Source: Rhizosaccharibacter radicis
GTDB taxonomy: Bacteria; Pseudomonadota; Alphaproteobacteria; Acetobacterales; Acetobacteraceae
Reading direction: 5' to 3'
NCBI GenBank assembly: GCA_024508355.1
Contig: JAMZEJ010000006.1
Coordinates: 272,939-336,938, forward strand
Length of the DNA: 64,000 bases
How positions within the stretch are numbered: position 1 is the first letter of the stretch; each line of letters opens with the position of its first letter. The notes under the pieces were generated by a model. The model made no database searches. It was not told where the DNA came from and worked only from the letters and a program-made list of their open reading frames with translations. Both the position numbers and the translations under genes were made by a program. Positions 56,256 to 64,000 of this stretch are shown here, in pieces.

Positions 56256-58961
56256 ATGGCCGATAGCCGTTCCGATGACCGACCCGACCCGGACGCCCTG
56301 CTGGCCGCGTCGATCCGGGAAACCGCGGGGCGCCTGAAGATCTTCCTGGGCGCCGCGCCGGGCGTCGGCAAGACCTGGAAGATGCTCAACCAGGCCCGGG
56401 CCGCACAGACCGGCGGCATCGACGTGCTGGCCGGCGTGATCGAGACCCACGGCCGGTCGGAGACCGCGGCCCAGCTGGAAGGGATTCCGGTGCTGCCGAT
56501 GCGGCAGGTGCCGCACGGCGGGCAGATGCTGGAAGAGTTTGATCTCGACGGGGCGCTCGCCCGGCGGCCGGCCCTGCTGCTGGTGGACGAGCTCGCCCAC
56601 ACCAATGCGCCCGGCAGCCGGCACGGGAAGCGGTGGGAGGACGTGCAGGAGCTGGTGCGCCAGGGCCTGAACGTCTGGACCACCCTCAACATCCAGCACA
56701 TCGAGAGCCTGAACGAGGATGTCGCCCGCATCACCGGCGTGCGGGTGCGGGAAACGCTTCCCGACCAGGTGCTGGAGGATGCCGACGAGATCGAGCTGAT
56801 CGACCTGCCGCCATCCGACCTCCGCACCCGGCTGCGCGACGGCAAGATCTACCGGCCGGACACCGCCCGCCGGGCGCTCGACGGGTATTTCAAGGAAGGC
56901 AATCTCGCCGCCCTGCGCGAGATCGCCCTGCGCCGCGCCGCCGCCCATGTGGACGACGACGTGCGCGGCTGGATGCGCGACAACCGGATCGCCGGCCCCT
57001 GGCCCGCCAGCGACCGGGTCATGGCGGTGGTGGGACCCGACGAGGCCGGCGAGCCCGTGGTCCGCTACGCCAAGCAGCTCGCCGACGCCCTTCGCGCCCC
57101 CTGGGTCGCCCTGCTGGTGGAACCCCCGCACCTGCCGCCGCGGCGGCGGAACTTCATGCCGCTCGCGGGCCGCCTCGGCGCCGAGCTGGAAACCCGGACC
57201 GGACGCGACCTTTCCCGCCTCGCGCTTGAGCTCGCGGCGAGCCGGAACGTCACCCAGATCGTGGTCGGGCGCGTGGATCCGGAAGGCCGCCGGCGCTGGA
57301 CGGCGCCCTTCCGTCCCTCGCTGGCCGCCCGACTGCTGCGCCGGGCCGGACCGTTCGGCCTCCATGTGGTGCCGTCCGAGGCGGCTCCACGACCCAGGCG
57401 CCGCATCGAGTTCCAGCGCGACCGGATGGCCTGGGCCGGCGTGTTCCTGCTGCCGCCGCTCGTGACGCTGGGCGGCCTGCGGCTGCGCGAGCTGATCGGC
57501 GGCGAGGCGATCGGCATGGTGTTTCTCGCCGTGGTGGTGGCGACGGCGACCCGCGGCGGGTTGTTGTCCGCGCTATGCTGCGCGGCCCTGGCCTTCCTGT
57601 GCTGGGATTTCTTCTTCATCCCGCCCGTGCACACCATCACCATCGCCAACACCCATGACGCCGTGTCGCTGTCGGTGTTCCTGCTGGTGGCGGGCGTCAC
57701 CGGCACGCTTGCCGGGCGGGTGCGCGCCGAAGCGCGGGCCGGTCAGGCGCGGGTGGACAGCCTGCGGCGCATCGCCAGCTTCAGCCGCTCGTTCGGCGCC
57801 GCCGCGACCGAGCCGGAGCTCCTGGCCGAGATGGCGCGGCAGGCGGCCGCCGTGGTCGGTACCGCCGCGGTGCTGGGCGCGGGGGACCCGTCCGAGGGTG
57901 GCAGTGCCGCAGGCGAGCTGCACATCTTGGTGTCGGTGCCGCCGGACGCCGATCTCGACGAGCGCAGCCGCGCGGCCGCCCGCTGGAGCGCGATGCACGC
58001 GGTCGAGGCCGGGCGCGGCACCACGACGCTGCCCTCGGCAGGGTGGCGCTTCGTGCCGGTGAAGGTCCGCGGCGACGGCCCGCGGATCGTGCTCGGGGTG
58101 CGGGAAGACGCGGAAGGCGAACGGGCCGCGTTGGACGACACCGCCGTCCAGGTGATCGACACTTTGGCCGATCAGGCCGCCACCGCACTCGACCGGCTGC
58201 GGCTCGCCGCCGGCGCCGCGCGCGCCTCGGCTCTGGAAGACACCCAGAAGCTGCGCACTGCCCTGCTGAACTCGCTCAGCCACGATCTGCGCACGCCGCT
58301 CACCGGCATTCGCGGTGCCGCCGAAACGCTCCGGGCGAGCTGGGACGCGCTGAGCGCCGAGGATCGCTGGGATCTGCTGAGCAGCGTCGAGGACGATACC
58401 GCGCGGATGACGCGCTTCCTCGCCAACATCATGGACCTCACCCGCCTCGAAAGCGGCCAGATCGTTGCCCGCCGCGAAACGGTGGAGCTTTCGCATGTGG
58501 TGGAAGCGGCGATCGCGCGGGTGCCGGGCGCCCTGCACACCACCGTCTCCATCCCCTTCCTCCTTCTGCAGGCCGACGGGGCGCTGCTGGAACAGGTGAT
58601 CGTGAACCTTCTCGACAACGCCGTGAAATATTCTCCCGCCGGAGCCCAGATCGCGATCCGCGCCGAGCGCCGCGACGAGGAAGCCGTCATCGAAGTGGCG
58701 GACGAGGGCATAGGCGTGTCGGCGTCCGAGCTGCCGCATCTGTTCGACAGCTTCTTTCGCGCGCGGCACGGCGACCGCGTGCTGCCCGGCACCGGGCTGG
58801 GTTTGGCCATCGCGCGCGGGCTGGTGGAAGCCATGGAGGGCACCATCACCGCCGTCAGCCCGCGGCCCGACGTCGCCCGCGATGCCGCTCCCGGCATGGT
58901 CATGACCATCCGCCTGAAGCTGGCGAGCGAGGACACACTCTCCCCCAGGATATCCGCATGA
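56256..58961 (+). CDS. kdpD: KdpD osmosensitive K+ sensor histidine kinase
   Basis: A 901-residue sensor kinase. The N-terminal KdpD domain has Walker A LGAAPGVGKT (about residues 31-40) and Walker B LLLVDELAHTN. A USP-like domain spans ~245-370, and four TM helices lie at ~390-490. A GAF-like domain (~505-650) follows, then the kinase with His about H676 in NSLSHDLRTPLTGIRG and ATP boxes NLLDNAVKYS and GTGLGLAIA. It senses K+ limitation and turgor and phosphorylates KdpE. No strong Shine-Dalgarno precedes the ATG. The stop overlaps kdpE (ATGA). Confidence 0.96.
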   Translation: MADSRSDDRPDPDALLAASIRETAGRLKIFLGAAPGVGKTWKMLNQARAAQTGGIDVLAGVIETHGRSETAAQLEGIPVLPMRQVPHGGQMLEEFDLDGALARRPALLLVDELAHTNAPGSRHGKRWEDVQELVRQGLNVWTTLNIQHIESLNEDVARITGVRVRETLPDQVLEDADEIELIDLPPSDLRTRLRDGKIYRPDTARRALDGYFKEGNLAALREIALRRAAAHVDDDVRGWMRDNRIAGPWPASDRVMAVVGPDEAGEPVVRYAKQLADALRAPWVALLVEPPHLPPRRRNFMPLAGRLGAELETRTGRDLSRLALELAASRNVTQIVVGRVDPEGRRRWTAPFRPSLAARLLRRAGPFGLHVVPSEAAPRPRRRIEFQRDRMAWAGVFLLPPLVTLGGLRLRELIGGEAIGMVFLAVVVATATRGGLLSALCCAALAFLCWDFFFIPPVHTITIANTHDAVSLSVFLLVAGVTGTLAGRVRAEARAGQARVDSLRRIASFSRSFGAAATEPELLAEMARQAAAVVGTAAVLGAGDPSEGGSAAGELHILVSVPPDADLDERSRAAARWSAMHAVEAGRGTTTLPSAGWRFVPVKVRGDGPRIVLGVREDAEGERAALDDTAVQVIDTLADQAATALDRLRLAAGAARASALEDTQKLRTALLNSLSHDLRTPLTGIRGAAETLRASWDALSAEDRWDLLSSVEDDTARMTRFLANIMDLTRLESGQIVARRETVELSHVVEAAIARVPGALHTTVSIPFLLLQADGALLEQVIVNLLDNAVKYSPAGAQIAIRAERRDEEAVIEVADEGIGVSASELPHLFDSFFRARHGDRVLPGTGLGLAIARGLVEAMEGTITAVSPRPDVARDAAPGMVMTIRLKLASEDTLSPRISA

Positions 58962-59656
58962 AGCCCGGTGTCGGCAGCGCCGTGATCCTGGTGGTGGACG
59001 ACGAGCCGCAGATCCACCGCTTCCTTCGCCCGGCGCTGGAAGCCGCCGGCTACGGGGTGGAACGGGCGGACAATGGGCGGGAAGGCTTGCGGCTGTCGGC
59101 GGCGCGCGCGCCCGACCTGGTGCTGCTCGATCTGGGCTTGCCCGATCTCGACGGCCAGAAGGTGCTGCAGCAGATACGCGCGTTCTCGAAGGTGCCGGTG
59201 ATCGTGCTGTCCGCCCGCGACCGGGATGCCGAGAAGATCGCCGCGCTCGATGCCGGTGCCGACGACTATGTCGAGAAGCCGTTCAGCGTGGGCGAGCTGC
59301 TCGCGCGCATCCGCACGGCACTCCGGCACGTGCGCGCCCGCGACGCGGCGCCGGAACGGCTTGAGGCGGGTGAGTTGTGCGTGGACCTGGCTGCCCGGCG
59401 GGTGACCCTTTCCGGCCAGGCGCTGCAACTCAGTCCGCGCGAATATGCCCTGCTGGCGTTGCTGGCATCCAATGTCGACCGCGTGCTCACCCACCGTCAG
59501 CTGTTGACCGCCGTGTGGGGCCCGGCGCACGAGGAAGACGTGCAGTATCTGCGGGTCTACGTCGGCCAGCTCCGCCAGAAGCTCGGCGCGATCGGGCCGT
59601 CGCTCATCCAGACCGAACCCGGGGTCGGCTACCGGCTCGTTCTGCCCGAGACATGA
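58958..59656 (+). CDS. kdpE: KdpE response regulator
   Basis: A 232-residue OmpR/PhoB-type regulator activating kdp. The receiver has the acidic pair in VVDDEPQ and phospho-Asp at about D58 (LLDLGLPD). The C-terminal winged helix contains LSPREYALLALLASN and the typical QYLRVYVGQLRQKL end. The ATG overlaps the kdpD stop. Its likely binding site is the phased repeat array upstream of the operon at 51541-51592. Confidence 0.95.
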   Translation: MKPGVGSAVILVVDDEPQIHRFLRPALEAAGYGVERADNGREGLRLSAARAPDLVLLDLGLPDLDGQKVLQQIRAFSKVPVIVLSARDRDAEKIAALDAGADDYVEKPFSVGELLARIRTALRHVRARDAAPERLEAGELCVDLAARRVTLSGQALQLSPREYALLALLASNVDRVLTHRQLLTAVWGPAHEEDVQYLRVYVGQLRQKLGAIGPSLIQTEPGVGYRLVLPET

Positions 59657-59729
59657 TACGCCCCACGCAACGAGTACGGGCGGACGGGCGTTGGACTGCC
59701 CGATGAGAACGGCTGCGAGGTATATCGGC

Positions 59730-60107
59730 ATGGCATCTTCCCGCGGACGCCTCCTCGGGATGCTGTCCCTCGTCCCAGCCGGCGCGGTGGCCCTGCTGCT
59801 GTCCGGATGCGAGGACACCCCCGCTACGTCGCCGGCTCCTGCCGCCACCGCCGTCGCCGCCGCGCCTCGCCCCGCCGCGACAGCCGCGGGGGTGGCTGCA
59901 TCGGGAACGGTGCCCCTGGCGAACGATCCCTCGGCCCCGGCGGATACCCCGCTTTGCGGAACGGCCGCACGCGAAGCGAACGACATGGGCAGGAACATCC
60001 TCGCCAGCCAATATGCTCAGGCAGGCATCTGCAGCAGCTTCGCCTGCTACGACCCGGCCACCGCGACCTATATCGGGGCGGACGGTTATCGCCACGTCTG
60101 CCGGTAG
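59730..60107 (+). CDS. putative lipoprotein of unknown function
   Basis: A 125-residue product with a signal sequence and lipobox LLSGC at about residues 24-28, so probably a lipid-anchored envelope protein. An Ala/Pro-rich low-complexity spacer (about 33-65) leads to a C-terminal domain with cysteines in LCGTAAREANDMGRNI, CSSFACYDP and HVCR. Start ATG at 59730 has GCGAGG upstream; ATG 59703 and TTG 59691 are in frame. The domain is not one I recognise. It begins ~75 nt after kdpE and may or may not be in the kdp transcript. Confidence 0.6.
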   Translation: MASSRGRLLGMLSLVPAGAVALLLSGCEDTPATSPAPAATAVAAAPRPAATAAGVAASGTVPLANDPSAPADTPLCGTAAREANDMGRNILASQYAQAGICSSFACYDPATATYIGADGYRHVCR

Positions 60108-60202
60108 CGGCGATCTTCCGCCCCGCCGAGGCGTTGCTGCCGGACGACCAACGCTCGTTCCACCATCGCTCGCCCCGCCAACGCTTGCCCGGAGAGCCCA
60201 GC

Positions 60203-60730
60203 ATGCGCCGCAGCGCTTCCGCCGCCGCCGGCTCCGCCCCCATCGGAGCCGGCACCGCCTACAATTCGTCGCGCTTCGAGGACGAGGCCGACCGTCACGG
60301 CCTGCCCAGGCGCACCGCGCGGGCTCTGTCGCGGTTTCTCGACGCCCCCGTCGCGACCGGTTCCGATGCCAGCCGGCGGCTCAAGCGCATCCGCCGGCTG
60401 GCATGGCTGCTGGATGCGGCCCTCCGGATCCCAGGAACCCGTTTCCGCTTCGGGATCGGCACCCTGATCGGCCTGCCGCCTGCCGCGGGCGACGCCGTGC
60501 TGGCCTTGATCTCGCTCTATATCGTCTGGGAGGCGCACCGTCTTGGCGTGCCGAAAGCGGTCATCGCCCGGATGCTGGGTAATGTGGCCGTGGAAGCCGT
60601 GGCGGGGTCCGTGCCGGTGCTCGGCGACGTGATCGACGCGACCTACAAGGCCAATCTGCGCAACATCGCGCTTCTCGAAGCCCATCTCGCCGATCCGGCG
60701 CGGGTGGCCATCCCCGGAGCCCGTCCATGA
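60203..60730 (+). CDS. DUF4112 membrane protein
   Basis: A 175-residue protein matching DUF4112. After a basic N-terminal half come RIRRLAWLLDAALRIPGTRFRFGIGTLIGLPPAAGD, a hydrophobic AVLALISLYIVWEAHRLGVPKAVIARMLGNVAVEAVAGSVPVLGDVIDATYKANLRN stretch and a short tail. Two hydrophobic segments suggest membrane association. Function is unknown in the family. Its stop overlaps the next start by ATGA. Confidence 0.75.
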   Translation: MRRSASAAAGSAPIGAGTAYNSSRFEDEADRHGLPRRTARALSRFLDAPVATGSDASRRLKRIRRLAWLLDAALRIPGTRFRFGIGTLIGLPPAAGDAVLALISLYIVWEAHRLGVPKAVIARMLGNVAVEAVAGSVPVLGDVIDATYKANLRNIALLEAHLADPARVAIPGARP

Positions 60731-61068
60731 TCCGCCAGCGCGTCGCCTTCCTCGCACCCGCCGCCACGATGTTCATCCTGCTGGGCGCGGCCGGCACCAG
60801 GGCGCAAACGGTTCCGACGACGACCGATCGCTCCACCACCACGCCGGCCGACGCTCGCCCCGACTCGACCCGCGCGGCACGGGCCGCCGCCGGGGAGAAC
60901 CGGTCGCCGGACCGCGCCGTGCCGTTGCGCGGTGCCGCCGCGAACAATCGCGTGGAAGCCATCGACCATCAGCTGCTGCACGACGAAAAGGATCGTCCGG
61001 GCCTCCCCGGCCAGTCGAGCGCCCGGCATCCGGTGACGCCGGGCGGCGCCCGGCCCCCGAAGCGCTAG
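60727..61068 (+). CDS. small exported protein, low complexity
   Basis: A 113-residue product with a clear N-terminal signal-like segment (about residues 6-25, LAPAATMFILLGAAGTRAQ), then a disordered Thr/Arg/Ala/Pro-rich region. It overlaps the DUF4112 gene by 4 nt, which supports coding. No domain is recognised, and composition beyond the signal resembles other small periplasmic Acetobacteraceae proteins only loosely. Confidence 0.45.
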   Translation: MIRQRVAFLAPAATMFILLGAAGTRAQTVPTTTDRSTTTPADARPDSTRAARAAAGENRSPDRAVPLRGAAANNRVEAIDHQLLHDEKDRPGLPGQSSARHPVTPGGARPPKR

Positions 61069-61169
61069 CCGTCCCGCCCGAGATCTGGCGGCGCGACGCC
61101 GGACCGGGCAGAACACCCGCGGCGCCGGCGCGGACGCCCGTTGCCGGGGGGAATGTCGGTGAGACGCCG

Positions 61170-61787
61170 ATGAGGATCATCAACAAGCTGCTGGGCACCG
61201 CCCTGTTCGATTTCGGCGGTGTGATCGTGTTCTACGCCTTGCTGGCGACGCTCGGATTACGGGCCGCCATTATCGGCACGCTGATCTTCGTGCCGATCGA
61301 CGCGCTGAGGCGGTGGAAGCTCAGGATCGGCTTTCCGCGCCTCTATATCCTGACCACTGCCCTGGTGCTGGTGTTCGGCACCATCGACGTTTTCAGCAAG
61401 CACGTGTTCATGTTGCGCTACGAGGGCGCCGTCAACCGGCTGATCCTGGCGGTGTTCTTCGCGCTGGGCGCCCGGGGTCGTTCGATCATCGAGGAGCTGG
61501 TGCTGCAGCAGCAGCCGGATCTCTCCTTCCCGTTCATGCGGCGCTACTTCTCCCTGATCACCGCGAGCTGGTCCGTCTACTACCTGTTGTCCGCCGCCTT
61601 GTTCCTGTGGATCGGGCTGCACACCTCGCTGGTGAAGGGCGTCGGGATCCGGCAGGCGATCGGCATCGGTGGCGCGGTGTTGATGGCCCTGTTCTCGTTC
61701 AGCGGACCGTTCGCCCTAACTGTTTTCCAGGCGCTCAGGCTGATGCCGCGTGACCTCAAGTGGCCCAAACCCGTCGACGCGGCCTGA
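61170..61787 (+). CDS. polytopic membrane protein, possible YciB-like
   Basis: A 205-residue protein with about six hydrophobic segments. The pattern (short N-terminal TM pair, FGTIDVFSKHVFMLRYEGAVNRLILAVFFAL, then a longer segment with FPFMRRYFSLITASWSVYYLLSAALFLWIGLHTSL) recalls the YciB/intracellular septation A architecture (e.g. WALFFAFMGALN in YciB). Similarity is in layout rather than clear identity, so this is only an inference. It is the last gene of the post-kdp block of little-known proteins. Confidence 0.55.
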   Translation: MRIINKLLGTALFDFGGVIVFYALLATLGLRAAIIGTLIFVPIDALRRWKLRIGFPRLYILTTALVLVFGTIDVFSKHVFMLRYEGAVNRLILAVFFALGARGRSIIEELVLQQQPDLSFPFMRRYFSLITASWSVYYLLSAALFLWIGLHTSLVKGVGIRQAIGIGGAVLMALFSFSGPFALTVFQALRLMPRDLKWPKPVDAA

Positions 61788-61886
61788 TCTTCCGCCGGCG
61801 ACGGGCCGCCATGGTGACTTTGCAGCTCATCCTGCTCCGCCTACGGTGCGCCGACTTCGAATTCGAACATGTCGCGGAGGATCATG

Positions 61887-62198
61887 ATGTCGGGTGTTTC
61901 TGGGGCGTTCGTCGTGATCGCCGAGTTCCGGGTGCAGCCGGGCAAGCGGGACGAGTTTCTGGTGGCCTGCCGGGAAGACAGCCTTCGTTCCACGACCGAC
62001 GAGGCCGGCTGCCGGCATTTCAACGTGCTCACGGATCCGGAGAACGAGAGCACGGTGGTGCTGCACGAGGTCTATGACGACAGGGCGGCGTTCGACACCC
62101 ATCTCGCCACGCCGCACTGGGCAGCGTTCGACAACGCCGTGAAGAAGTTCGACGTGGCAACGGTCGGCGTCCGCTTCTTCGATCACCACGCGGGCTGA
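61887..62198 (+). CDS. antibiotic biosynthesis monooxygenase (ABM) domain protein
   Basis: A 103-residue dimeric alpha+beta-barrel (ABM/YgiN-like) protein. Typical elements are VVIAEFRVQPGKRDEFLVAC at the N-terminus, DEAGCRHFNVLTDPEN, VVLHEVYDDRAAFDTHLATPHW and a C-terminal strand. Such proteins act as cofactor-free monooxygenases or quinol/heme-binding proteins. ATG at 61887 follows CGGAGG by 6 nt; two further ATGs (61869, 61884) are upstream. It is convergent with the SDR gene. Confidence 0.83.
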   Translation: MSGVSGAFVVIAEFRVQPGKRDEFLVACREDSLRSTTDEAGCRHFNVLTDPENESTVVLHEVYDDRAAFDTHLATPHWAAFDNAVKKFDVATVGVRFFDHHAG

Positions 62199-62265
62199 CG
62201 AACCTCGATGCGCTGCCTCACCTAGCGGACTTCGTCGGCCCGAAGCCGCGAGGGGTCTGCCGGAG

Positions 62266-62286
62266 GGGGATCGCGAAGCGATCCCC
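62266..62286. terminator. hairpin between convergent ABM and SDR genes
   Basis: GGGGATCGC and GCGATCCCC form a perfect 9-bp stem with GAA loop, about 67 nt after the ABM stop and 32 nt before the SDR stop on the other strand. It can act in both directions. No T tract is visible. Confidence 0.45.
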
Positions 62287-62317
62287 GAAGCGCATCGTCG
62301 CCTTCCGGGTGGCGATT

Positions 62318-63391
62318 TTACCGCCCTGCCGGGATGAGCCGGTCGGCCCGCAACTGGTCGAACAGCGCGAAGAACGCGTCGTCCGTCGGCTGATAGGCGG
62401 TGAATCCCAGGCGACGGCTCTTGGACATGTCCGTGACCACCTCGATAGGACGGCCGAGATCGGCGTCCGTGTGCCAAGGAGATGCCAGTCGGTCCAGCAC
62501 CGGCTCGGCCAGACCATCCCGGTGCGCGATACGGCTCCAGACTTCAGCGTCTCCCGCCATCTGCTCTTCCAGCGGCCGGACAACGCCGTCGAACGGGACG
62601 AAATCGAGCCCGAAATAGGCGGCCAGTCGTTCCCACATCCACTGCCAACGGAAGACGTCACCATTGACCACGTTGAAGTCCTGGTCATGAGCAGCCGGCG
62701 TCTCGACCGCCCAGAGCATCTGCTGCGCAAGCACGCTCGCATCCGTCATGTCGGTGAGGCCGGTCCATTGCTGTGCGACACCGGGAAAGCGGAAGGGGCG
62801 CCCGAGCTCGCGACACAGCGTCGCGTACACCGCCAGGGTCGTACCCATGTTCATGGCATTGCCGACTGCCTTGCCGATCACGGTATGCGGACGGTGGACG
62901 CTCCAGGTGAAGTCGTCGCGGCGGGCGGCAGCGAAGACTTCGTCCTCCTGGGCGTAATAGAAATTGTCGACGTCGAGCCGGCCCTGCTCCTCGCGGAACG
63001 GCGTCTGCGGCAGCGTCCCTTTGCCATAGGCCTCGAATGGCCCGAGATAATGCTTCAGGCCGGTCACCAGCGCGACATGACGCTCGTTTTCTGATTTGGG
63101 CAGAGCGTTCAGCAGGTTGCGGACCATGGCGCCGTTGACGCGGATATTCTCCTTCTCGCTGTCTTGCCGTGCCCAGGTGGTGATGAACACCGCGTCCGGA
63201 TGCACGGTGGCCAAGGCTCGCGCGGTGCCTTCCGGATCCTGCAGATCGGCCGCCACGGGTAGCACGCCGTCGCCGGCCGATGGCCGACGGGACAGGGCAT
63301 GAACCTGCCAGCCTTCCTTCTTCAGCAGAGCCCCCGTGGCGCTTCCCACGATGCCGCTCGCTCCAACCACCAGCGCCGTCTTCGTCGTCAT
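62318..63391 (-). CDS. PRISE-type SDR reductase
   Basis: A 357-residue extended SDR of the PRISE (progesterone-5-beta-reductase/iridoid-synthase-like) group. NAD(P)-binding is VVGASGIVGSATG, with the family-typical TGLKHYLGPFEAYG and the FYYAQEDEVFAA motif that replaces the usual YxxxK. NVVNGDVFRWQWMWERLAAYFG is characteristic of the C-terminal half. It reduces enone-type C=C bonds in known members. ATG at 63391 fits the conserved N-terminus. A HxlR regulator gene lies 88 nt away in the opposite direction. Confidence 0.85.
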   Translation of the reverse strand: MTTKTALVVGASGIVGSATGALLKKEGWQVHALSRRPSAGDGVLPVAADLQDPEGTARALATVHPDAVFITTWARQDSEKENIRVNGAMVRNLLNALPKSENERHVALVTGLKHYLGPFEAYGKGTLPQTPFREEQGRLDVDNFYYAQEDEVFAAARRDDFTWSVHRPHTVIGKAVGNAMNMGTTLAVYATLCRELGRPFRFPGVAQQWTGLTDMTDASVLAQQMLWAVETPAAHDQDFNVVNGDVFRWQWMWERLAAYFGLDFVPFDGVVRPLEEQMAGDAEVWSRIAHRDGLAEPVLDRLASPWHTDADLGRPIEVVTDMSKSRRLGFTAYQPTDDAFFALFDQLRADRLIPAGR

Positions 63392-63479
63392 GTCTTACCG
63401 GTCCGTCTCCATGTCATCGGAAGCTGGGTAGGGTATTGGGTGTCTTCCAGACGGCACTGATCGGGAACGTAGGCACCAG

Positions 63480-63872
63480 ATGGTAACCAGGACCGGGCCG
63501 GGAACAGCGGAAGAACGATGGCGCGAGGATTGCGCGCCAAGGCGGGTCCTTGGACTGTTTGCCACCAAATGGACCAGCATGGTGCTGCATACGCTGCATG
63601 TCCGGCATCATGGCAGCGCGCGCACTGGCGTTCTGATGCGCAGCCTACCGGGCATTTCCAAAAAGATGCTGACCCAGACGCTGCGCGAGATGGAGATGCG
63701 GGGTTTGCTGACCCGGCATGTCGAGAGCGTGGTGCCGCCGGCCGTGGAGTACCGGCTCACGCCCATTGGCGAGCGTCTCGTTGAACCGGTGGAGTTGCTC
63801 TATGACTGGGCTCGCCGCAATGCAGAAGCACTGGATCTCTTGGGCCAACCGCCAGGAAACAGCGGCGTCTGA
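63480..63872 (+). CDS. HxlR-family transcriptional regulator
   Basis: A 130-residue winged-helix regulator. The core CAPRRVLGLFATKWTSMVLHTL matches the HxlR start, and GISKKMLTQTLREMEMRGLLTRHV with the wing PPAVEYRLTPIGERL is complete. HxlR proteins often sense electrophiles or redox changes and control adjacent reductases, here probably the divergent PRISE-type SDR. ATG at 63480 has a weak AGG site. Confidence 0.9.
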   Translation: MVTRTGPGTAEERWREDCAPRRVLGLFATKWTSMVLHTLHVRHHGSARTGVLMRSLPGISKKMLTQTLREMEMRGLLTRHVESVVPPAVEYRLTPIGERLVEPVELLYDWARRNAEALDLLGQPPGNSGV

Positions 63873-63892
63873 GGCAGCGATTGAAACTCTGT

Positions 63893-63910
63893 CTACAGGC
63901 TCAGCTGTAG
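63893..63910 (+). terminator. hairpin after the HxlR gene
   Basis: CTACAG and CTGTAG form a 6-bp stem with a 6-nt loop, 20 nt after the stop. The remaining ~90 nt to the window end turn AT-richer, and I see no gene there. Confidence 0.35.
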
Positions 63911-64000
63911 AAGGTTGGTCAAGGCTTCCGATGCGGCTCATACAGCACATTGATGCTGCATGATTTAATTCCGCCCTCGTCTTCTATTCTTTGCAGTATC

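Overview
The window is GC-rich, Gram-negative, mostly chromosomal core sequence. It carries outer-membrane genes (TonB-dependent receptor, MlaD, AsmA-like proteins, RlpA/MltB). Several features point to an alphaproteobacterium of the Rhodospirillales/Acetobacteraceae type: the order dusB-ntrB-ntrC-ntrY-ntrX-hfq-hflX, a fused ispDF, an ATP12-type F1-ATPase chaperone, and the order dacC-tmk-holB-metG-tatD-MBL hydrolase. The family-level placement is inference from gene order and protein style; no rRNA is present. GC richness produces many long antisense open frames, and I left these out.

Layout. 1-8.5 kb: a small lipoprotein, a convergent NCS1 nucleobase permease, then a tightly coupled plus-strand operon rarA - rluA-family pseudouridine synthase - AsmA protein - atp12 - acyP, whose adjacent stop and start codons overlap. 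8.5-10.8 kb: nitroreductase and minus-strand ispDF. 10.9-21 kb: dusB, the two nitrogen two-component systems NtrBC and NtrYX, hfq, hflX and an inositol-monophosphatase-family gene. 21-27 kb (minus): prkA-yeaH-spoVR stress cluster followed by mazG. 27-35 kb (minus): an eight-gene operon mltB-rlpA-dacC-tmk-holB-metG-tatD-MBL hydrolase, with overlaps or gaps of at most 7 nt. 35-43 kb: envelope genes, namely a short repeat protein, a second AsmA protein, a DedA/ATP-grasp pair, a lone MlaD, uppP, an SGNH hydrolase and a GT-A glycosyltransferase. They are followed by a phage-type GH108 muramidase beside tRNA-Pro(CGG). 44-51.5 kb: LOG protein, MFS transporter, Nudix hydrolase, TonB-dependent receptor, and an NmrA-type reductase divergent from a LysR regulator.

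51.5-59.7 kb holds a complete high-affinity potassium uptake operon, kdpF-A-B-C-D-E. It is preceded by a 27-residue membrane peptide and by helically phased CCTTTA(C)G repeats that could be the KdpE operator. A perfect hairpin separates kdpABC from the sensor/regulator kdpDE. 59.7-61.8 kb is a run of poorly characterised secreted or membrane proteins (lipoprotein, DUF4112, a small exported protein, a polytopic membrane protein). The right end has an antibiotic-biosynthesis-monooxygenase-fold protein and a PRISE-type SDR reductase divergent from an HxlR regulator.

I found no CRISPR array, insertion sequence, rRNA or intact prophage, and no unmistakably new multi-gene system. The least explained items are the DedA/membrane-anchored ATP-grasp pair, the kdp leader peptide with its phased repeats, the post-kdp unknown block, and the muramidase at the tRNA-Pro 3' end.
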